Assembly: GCA_947396885.1 (NCBI GenBank)
Contig: OX377204.1
Coordinates: 18,917,706 to 18,981,705, forward strand
Direction: 5' to 3'
Source: Heligmosomoides polygyrus polygyrus
Lineage: Eukaryota > Nematoda > Chromadorea > Rhabditida > Heligmosomidae
Length of the DNA stretch: 64,000 nucleotides
A program made the translations under genes and the position numbers. The notes below the pieces were generated by a model. The model searched no databases, was not told the DNA's origin, and saw nothing but the letters and a program-made list of their open reading frames with translations. Below are positions 57,199 to 64,000 of this stretch, one piece after another (the first letter of the stretch is position 1; each line of letters starts with the position of its first letter).

Positions 57199-57309
57199 AA
57201 AGGAAAGGCAATCATAGACATCGTAGACGTAAATTACAATGAAACAACGGGAGCTGAAGAAATGCGGTGTCGAATGGCGGGCCCAAAGAAAACGAAGGTC
57301 CGCAGTAAG
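57199..57309 (+). other. Isolated candidate exon of unknown gene
   Basis: A plus-strand open frame of about 30 residues (VNYNETTGAEEMRCRMAG, then PKKTKVR) lies between an AATCATAG acceptor and a consensus GTAAGT donor. It matches nothing I recognise in RTF1. It could be an exon of an unidentified gene or chance. Confidence 0.2.
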
Positions 57310-57488
57310 TGAACAGCGGAGTATGTCATATCAGTCGTCGACGAGCCGAGGAGAGTTTCGTGCGTCTCTCCACGACGGCAGACGATTGAAGATGTCGCAG
57401 CGGTAGGGGTTCTGTCTCGGCGTTGTTCTCGCGCAATGGGAAATTAGCGTATACGTGACTAGAGTAAGCTGGAGCGCCGGATGGCCGG

Positions 57489-59503
57489 TCAGCCCTGAGC
57501 AGGTTGGGGCGCTCCGGTGCTGATGATCTTGCTGCTCGGCTCGTTCTCGCCTCGCCACGCCTTCAGCTTCAGGAACGTCTCGATGGCGAAAATGATCGTC
57601 AGCGCTACGCAGATGATCTGAAGAGAGGCGTGGTTTATACTTGGGCCGACGCGCGATTAGTATAAATGACGACCTACCGCTGTCATGATGGCGGCCCCTC
57701 TACCGTCGGTACCCCAGCTAGCCGACAAGTGGACCATCAGCCAGATCGAGATGAAGTAGAACAGCGTGTTGATGCCGTAGAAAATCAGCTCCTGGAAAGG
57801 GAGTTCACTCTCTGGAAGCTTCGATTTCGTGTGAAAAATAAGTCAGGTTTTACTCCATAATATGGCCTACATGGGAATGCGGAGAGCGTCAGCTAGTCAC
57901 GGTCAAGCGGAGCACCGAGCGTTCGGTGCAGCCTGGTTGAGTAGGCCACATTAGCGACTAGTACGATAGATCGTTTGAAAATAATAAAAAGCACAACGAG
58001 CATTTCCTATTTTAGGGGGGGGGGGGGCAGCATGAGTATGTTCGATCGGGCGAATGATGCTACATGGCGTCTTTTCAGCACAGGCACAAAACGCAAGATA
58101 CTAATCGATACTTTTTCCTTATATCACTGTCTTATAAAATTACATATTGTGTAATTTTGACTTAATTATTATTTAAACATTTAAAGCGGTATAAGTGTGT
58201 GAAATATGGCGTGAAATCATGGTGTCAAAGACAGCGTTCTCCTCGGCTGCGAAAATTATAAAAAATATTTTTTGAATGTTGACATTTTTGAAAATTTCAT
58301 TCAATAGAAAAGTTAAAGTAATGTTTTTAAGCACGTTCATAGTCCGCGCGACGCGATTAGTTACCTCTGCAAAAGGTGCAGATCGATCAAAAACCGATTT
58401 AAATGTTTCATTGTCAAACAAGTCGCTGCACTCGCAGACTATGTACGGGCTATTAGGTTGCAGTGAAGTTTCTGCGGCGTTGCGAAAGCAATCGATATCG
58501 ATCAATCGGCCATTTGGTTGACCAAGAGCGACTAAATGTGGGTCATGCATGAGCAGGTTTAATTTTTAAAAGGCTGTTCTTACTCCTCGACAGCAAAGAC
58601 TGACTTATTGTAGCCATGTAGGTATATGAAACAGCCCGCGGAGAGAACATTAACTGGTATGGTCGCTAGACAGGTCGATCATTTGAGCAAAACATAGGTA
58701 TCGATTTTTTTGTCCGCATTAACTTTCAATGGATAACTCAATGTTTTTCGCGGGCTATAAACGGTCCCTAATTCCCACTGTGGCGTGGCGGCACAGGCGA
58801 TCGGTACTGATCGATTGTGCTGCTAATCGATGCAGAGCGACATCAAGTATGATGCTTGATTGTTTAGCTTCGCTAAAGTCCGGAATTGAAAGACTTGTAC
58901 CATAAACTAACCAGCACGATAAGGCCCTCTCTTGTGGGCTCCTCACGGATGGTCAGGTGCGGGAAACAGACGTAGCCGGCAAGTAAAGCCGAGGCGACGA
59001 TCATTGTCTCGAAGGCGATGTGCTCGGTCCATGCGGCTGTGGTAGAGCGTCTGTCAGCGCAGATGGCCAGCACAAAAGCGACGAAGGCGAGAATCTGAAG
59101 AAGTCAAAGGAGATTTCCCGACGTAATATATCATCTGGTTGCCTTCAACCTACGATTTCGGCGACTTTGAGCACTCCTGGGATGGTGGCGATGTAGCCGG
59201 TGTTGAGCTGGCCCTGCCGATTGTTGGGGATGATCTGGATCTTGCTGGCCATATGGAACTGCAGCTTCTTCTTTTCCTTCTGAGGTGCGGCGGGGCTGGA
59301 ATTGGGGATCGATGTTTATTATGGGAACGAAGGATCGAACGGCGTCAACAATCAGAATACGCCCAGCCAGCCCTTAAAGTCGGATTATGGCGGGACGCTG
59401 ACCTTGTCTGTGCGGGTTTATGGAAGTCGTCTGAGTGCTGGATCTCCTTTGTCGGTCCGAGGTCCACGGTGGTCTGCGTCGGGTCGTCTTCAGAACGAAG
59501 CAT
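57489..59503 (-). CDS. MARVEL-domain four-pass membrane protein, complete five-exon gene
   Basis: MARVEL proteins (CMTM, plasmolipin, physin families) act in membrane apposition and vesicle trafficking. Exons 59503-59403, 59295-59154, 59094-58912, 57791-57678 and 57617-57489 join in phase (2,0,0,0) into 222 residues. The ATG follows a CCCACTCAG acceptor, consistent with trans-splicing. Residues 1-60 are polar and cytosolic (MLRSEDDPTQTTVDL, then APQKEKKKLQFHM). Membrane spans: TM1 about 73-94 (GVLKVAEI, then ILAFVAFVLAICA), TM2 about 108-126 (AFETMIVASALLAGYVCF), TM3 about 145-165 (YGINTLFYFISIWLMVHL) and TM4 about 174-196 (AAIMTAV, then IICVALTIIFAIETFL). The short tail is polar. TM count, spacing and the Gly-Val-Leu-Lys start of TM1 fit the MARVEL fold. 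The exact orthologue is not determined. Intron 3 (1.1 kb) carries a palindromic MITE. Confidence 0.85.
57861..57949. mobile_element. 89-bp MITE with TGGCCTAC ends
   Basis: Ends TATGGCCTAC and GTAGGCCACA are inverted repeats; the inner hairpin GCACCGAGCGTTCGGTGC is palindromic. A related left end (GTGGCCTACATGAGAAG) is at 17524. In intron 3 of the MARVEL gene. Confidence 0.65.
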
Positions 59504-60370
59504 CTGAGTGGGAATCATCAGGCAGTAACGGCTGAATGGATGCAGATCTACTATGCGACTACGACTAAGCTTCGTGACACACGCACACGCACAGCAAGAT
59601 GGGATCTACTAGTTGGTTAGTCTAGTTGTGATGACCCACAAATAGCAACGGGCCCGTTGTAGATGCGTGGACGATTTGTACGGGCGGTGATGGCGGGGGA
59701 AGTAACGTCGACGACGTGTGTTCCGCCGCCGCTGCTTGTGGTATTGCAGGTGCCTCCTACTCGCCTGCTGTCATCGTCGTCGCGTTTCACCACAGGGTGT
59801 GGCTGTCAATAGTTGGAGGAGACACAAGCAGTAATGTGTGAAGGCGCAGGCGCAGAGGTCAACATGCATGCATGAGCGTAGAGAAGCTTTTTTCCCGCCG
59901 CCGGTGGTTTTCGCCTGTGGAAACGACGACTTGAGACTTGACCGCGTGGAATGCGAAGGATTGGGGTTTCGCCAGGGGTGCGCCGAAGGGTGACCGCTTG
60001 ATAGTGCTGACTAACGGCAAGAAATAGATAGCTTTGAAGGTGCGCATACGGTTATCGATCGCCTGGTCTGCGCAAGCGCTCTGAAAAAAGCTTATATTTG
60101 TGCATATAGTGCACATGAAAAGTTGAATGACGGTTTTGAGGGCGGAACCTTTGAAAAATCGAGATAGAGCGCTAAGATCACTATGGGGGTTCTAGGAGCA
60201 ATCTAAAGGAATGAATAAGGTCAGGAACTACTCCTAGATTCTCTTTTTTTTCTGGCTAAGTTGTCCCGAAATATTCTTTAAAAAAAAAATCCGAAGCACA
60301 CGGCTAGCACGGCAACGTCTGCGTCAACGCTGCGACTGTTCGCGACATGATTCTTCATTCAGAAAACCTT
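59504..60370. other. 5' flank of the MARVEL gene with minus-strand candidate coding segments
   Basis: Two minus-strand open segments have coding-like composition. One is 59812-59640 (VVKRDDDDSRRVGGTC, then THVVDVTSPAITARTNRPR). The other is 60082-59859 (MRTFKAIYFLPLVSTIKR). The first could join the MARVEL exon 1 in phase as an alternative N terminus, but the two segments do not join each other in phase. They match no family I know. Confidence 0.25.
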
Positions 60371-60374
60371 CAAA

Positions 60375-60605
60375 TGAATAATGCGGCACTTAGAGCTAAC
60401 TTTCTTGACCAAAATCTGGGCCAGCCAATTCCTCCGTTCTTCCGGCGATGACCTATCTGGGAACATCCTAGTGGGAAGGGTCCGGAGGCCACCACAAGTC
60501 ATTGTACTGATCCAGTATTTCATCACACTGCCCCTACTACGTCCTGTAGAAACAGAGTGCATATCGAATCTTTTAAGGAAATTGATTAAGACCACGTTGG
60601 TGTTG
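60375..60605 (+). repeat. SINE-1 copy, diverged
   Basis: Contains TGGGAACATCC, GGCCACCACAAGTCATTGTA and TCCTGTAGAAACAGAGTGC in plus orientation, without the tRNA head. Confidence 0.55.
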
Positions 60606-61053
60606 TACAACCGTAAAAACGTCTGAAGAGCTGCTGCTTGAACTGTCTAAAGATGTTTCGTTCAAAACATGGGGTCTTTCGCTAGGGCACTGCTGAACTA
60701 GCGACATTACCTGCGTAACAACTCAATAAGAGACAGATTAGCACCTCAAATTTGCTACCGCTGTAAATTACGGGTTCTATCGGTAGCTAGCTGAAGATAG
60801 AGAGTGTTGTGGCTGGCTATTTCGGACCGGAATTACGTCGCGGAGAAAGGATGCTAATGGGAGGTTTGAGCTACTAGCTAAGCTTACTCCATCTGTCAAT
60901 CTTGTGCGAAATATTTCCGAGCAAGCAAGGCTGCCTAGAATTAAACCCATACCTTTATGAAATCTGCGTAGGCGTAGTCGCTATTCTCCACTTTACCAGT
61001 TAAGCCGCTTATGCGTATAAAATCACTGATGAATAGGGGACCCATAGAAGGCC

Positions 61054-61269
61054 TTGAACTTCTCAACGAGGCATGCCATGTGTGTTAGGTGCAGGAAGGA
61101 GTCACTGTTCTACGGCGTTCCAAAGAAAATGTTACGGAGCAGGAGGTTTAAGAAGGCCTCGAGAGGCATGAAAGAGACAGGCGCTATTGATCTACCCCTT
61201 GATTTTTGTGCCGGATGTGTGAACACGCTCCGAGACGCTGCAAAAATATTACACTATGTGAATAAGTAG
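61054..61269 (+). other. Small open frame with two CxxC motifs, unknown
   Basis: An open frame of about 70 codons (first codon TTG, so at best an internal or terminal exon) has CVRC near its start and CAGC near residue 53, then LRDAAKILHYVNK and a stop. The CxxC-x~40-CxxC spacing is compatible with a zinc site. There is no ATG, and the upstream acceptor (ATAGAAG) is weak. I do not recognise a family. Confidence 0.2.
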
Positions 61270-62584
61270 AGGTAACTGTGTACTGGCGAACTAGTCGGTG
61301 CACATAAACATTGTCTTCATCGGCGGCATTTTCGTTGTAAAGGGGAAATGAATACGTAAGAGATTTCCCAGAGTGTTTGAATCCCTGATAGAATTGGTGT
61401 GGATTTTGGACCAGTTTCTGGATAGAGCAACTGTGTGGATGCCATTGGGTGGCTATAAAATGGCATCTGGCTTGAAAAATGGAAGACCCTTGCTCTTCGA
61501 AGTCAAGTAGAGCTCTAGGAATGGAGACTGTGCCGGTTTCGAGGGCAGTTTTAAAGCAATACAGATGAAATCTCCACTAAATAAAGATGGAACACAATCA
61601 ATAAAGCGTGTGTCAGCTGCGTGGGCTTGTAATGGGTGTCCCAGTTGCCCGATGGCTTCCATTGACAGTCAATTTGTTCAGCACAGGGGTTTCACAGCTA
61701 TACGTGAAGAGCTCGTCTATTGATTTGCGATGAATATAGATTTCTCTGTCAGATTTAAACAATAAATGGAAGAAAATCAAACAAAAAGTTCAAGAAAGGG
61801 CTTCTGTTATGTAAGAATAGGATTTAAGAAGGCTAACCATCGCTAGATCTCGATTTCTTTTGCTTAGATGAACTAGAATTCACTTCATTCTTAACCGATG
61901 TCTCTTGCCTATTGGGGTGTGCATCTCCTTTCCGTACATATGCTAGAAACTTCAGGGTAGTCGAACCGGTGCTCTTTCAGAAAGAAGTGAAATCAGCTCA
62001 TTTAAGGGGAAAAGCCGGAGAACTGGCGATGTATAGGGTTCTCGAATCGGCTCGTGTCTGACTCGACTCTTTCGAGAGCTGTTTCTTTACTTTTCCTCCA
62101 ATTCTTATTTACCTTGGCTGAGAACTCGCATGCTCATCGCAGATCAATAGCGGGACTATTCCAGCAGACTTGTATGAAGTGCCTGTGCTGATTAAATTGG
62201 TTATTAATTGAAGCCATAGGAAACTAGGACGCCCATTGAGCCCGTTCTCTATCTGGTTATCGTATGCTGTTTTGGTTTCTATTTCTATTTAAGAGAAATT
62301 TGCCTGTATGGGTTCAGAGTAGGCCTTTAAATCAGTTCGTTTGTAAATATATTCTGAAGCCACTTTTGTTACTAGAAAATGGAAGTATTCGTTTTTTGGA
62401 GCCATAAGTTACTCTTTGGATGACATTATGTGGTAATACAGTGCATTCATCCAAAATATGCTCCCATTCCAGCAAGGATACGAACGTTTTAGCCTAGGAA
62501 TCTCGTAAATCCACTTCTCCTTTGTAAGGTAACTGCCAGTGAATGCTAACACACTTACATCCAGTGGTCATTAAACAGGATTGT
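61270..62584. other. Unassigned stretch
   Basis: No exon, RNA gene or clear repeat structure recognised. Confidence 0.45.
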
Positions 62585-62872
62585 GAAGAATAAGAATGAG
62601 GGGTGTTAATCCATCCCTTTATGGGATACGCCACGCATTCTGCTTCTACGGTATTCGTAGAGGCGATGTGAATGCGTATATATACCATACATTGACTTGT
62701 GGTGGCCAACCGATATACAAGTCAGTGTTTTATCTTTCCCTCACAAGTTCGGAGCCAATTCACCCCGTGGGATGGAAGGTTTGTTTGACCTAAACAGGAA
62801 ATCCGAACCAGAAACCTGGAATCGGGTGCACGGGACAGCCGGCGCCTGCTCCAACTGCGCTTTCGGTTCGGT
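62585..62872 (-). repeat. SINE-1 copy, full length
   Basis: Minus-strand copy from GAGGGGTGTTAATCCATCCC through TATGGGATACGCCACGCATT to GGCGCCTGCTCCAACTGCGC. The tail is shorter than in the 10017 copy. Confidence 0.85.
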
Positions 62873-64000
62873 TGAAACACGGTAAATACGTCAAAATGCT
62901 GCAGGGATATGGATTTTAGGGACCGATCAGTTCTCTGAATTGATAATTCTCACGCAACAGTAAAAGTATCTGTGACGAAGACAGTAGATATGCACATCTA
63001 TTTCCGCGCTAGTAGTTCGTCAATTTCTTGAAGAGTTCCAAGCCGAACATGGCGTCACACGGACGTTTCGAGAGGTTTCTGCAGACTTTAAGACGAGAAG
63101 AATGCTTCACGGGGACACTGGTCTAAAAGAAGGGTGTGGTTTTTACCGGCGGGGCGGGGAGCACTAATTAATCAGTGAAGTTCGACAGTTCCGTCATAAT
63201 CGATGGAACTGCGGTGAAATTCGTGTGAATTGAAGGATTAGAGCGGGATCAGATCGACGTGCAATGCTGGTGCTGGTGGGTTGAGTCGGCGACACGGTCG
63301 GTGCCAGAGAGACACGACGACAGTGAGCAGAGCTGTAGCAGCGGATAGAGCGAATGCCCTTGAACCCGTAGCCGGAGAGGTGGCGTCGCCGCGTGCAGCG
63401 ACGCGAAGGCGACGACGAACGATCTCTCGCTGGTCGGCCGGGCCGGGCGGCGTTTACTTTCTCGCTGCCTCTCTCTCGCGCACGGGTAAAGGTGCGTGCC
63501 TGACTTTCTGAAGAATACCAGCACGACCGGTGACTGATGGAATCAATAGCGTGTTCTGTTGTGCAGAAGTTGGAACAGGAGGCGAAGTGGACACGACACC
63601 CAACGGCGTGGTCGTGATTGTTCAGAGGAACGCGAGGCGCGAGTGCGGCCAAAAACGCTTCGACGATTTAATGACCGGCGGTGGTGGCCACTCGCCCCAT
63701 GCGGCAAATATATCCGGTTCGGCTTTGTATTGGAGCCTAGCTGGACCTATGACGTGAAAGGATGTCACACACTAGGGCTGCGACTAAGTCGGAATACACA
63801 GTTCATAAAGAGTATCTACCGTGAAGGAGAAGGAATAGATCGGCAGAGCTCTCAGCTGACTGACACATTGTTTCTCGAGTACTTCGGACGTTCAGTGATC
63901 ATGGAGGGCAAGGTTGAAAACAAAAGACGCTGAGTAGGAGTCGAAGAGTTAACCTCGATCGACTTCGGACCCTGAAGTGAGGTTTACTTACGAAACCTGG
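62873..64000. other. Right-end region with a GC-rich patch
   Basis: The patch 63270-63700 is GC-rich and open in several frames on both strands (75-152 codons). Such openness in all frames usually reflects composition. It may be a 5' region of a gene beyond the window. A TGTTGTGCAG acceptor-like site is at about 63564, but no domain is recognisable. Confidence 0.35.

Noticed and set aside
63194..63652. 152-codon minus-strand ORF and overlapping plus-strand ORFs
   Set aside because: The GC-rich patch is open in four or more frames, which reflects base composition. No domain is seen.

Overview
The window looks like part of a nematode nuclear genome, most likely a strongylid (hookworm-type) parasite. 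The grounds are small exons with U-rich TTTCAG-type acceptors, several ATGs placed directly after an acceptor (as in SL trans-spliced worm genes), an RTE-type LINE, mariner-like elements and a very dense load of dispersed repeats. The species assignment is inference.

Four real protein-coding genes could be assembled exon by exon with consistent splice phases. (1) 8554-18437, plus strand: a secreted cysteine-rich protein in six exons (268 aa), possibly related to the nematode CPG4/DUF19-type families. Its introns hold a CR1-like LINE and a mariner copy. (2) 25143-36272, minus strand: the complete 13-exon gene for the delta subunit of translation factor eIF2B (495 aa). (3) 45488-53308, plus strand: twelve exons of the Paf1-complex subunit RTF1, including the Plus3 domain; the C-terminal exons were not found. 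(4) 57489-59503, minus strand: a complete five-exon MARVEL-domain four-pass membrane protein (222 aa). The four genes are not functionally linked; eukaryotic gene order here carries no operon signal that I can see.

Almost everything else is mobile or repeat DNA. A tRNA-derived SINE of about 300 bp (here called SINE-1, with A- and B-box-like motifs) is present in more than twenty full or partial copies across the whole window. A second tRNA-headed family (SINE-2, with a perfect B box) sits as inverted pairs in an RTF1 intron. Two near-identical mariner-type elements (15814-16723 and 23407-24321) carry a transposase with Asn where the third catalytic Asp should be. A different mariner relic lies at 6620-7479.

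Several apparently uncatalogued non-autonomous inverted-repeat families occur: a family with terminal GCCGGATTCATCAACG, one with terminal ACAACCGGAAAAAAAACCGTC, one built of AT-rich ~26-bp subrepeats, and single palindromes at 21242-21784, 27470-27597 and 51608-51743. Three copies of a compound element (near 20150, 22490 and 26620) pair a GC-rich hairpin with 42-bp minisatellite units.

Layout: 1-430 RTE fragment; 430-8500 SINEs and mariner relic; 8554-18437 secreted-protein gene; 18540-25100 hairpin/minisatellite elements, fold-back and mariner; 25143-36272 eIF2B-delta with nested repeats; 36446-45400 repeats; 45488-53308 RTF1; 53309-57488 SINE fragments; 57489-59503 MARVEL gene; 59504-64000 SINEs and unassigned sequence.
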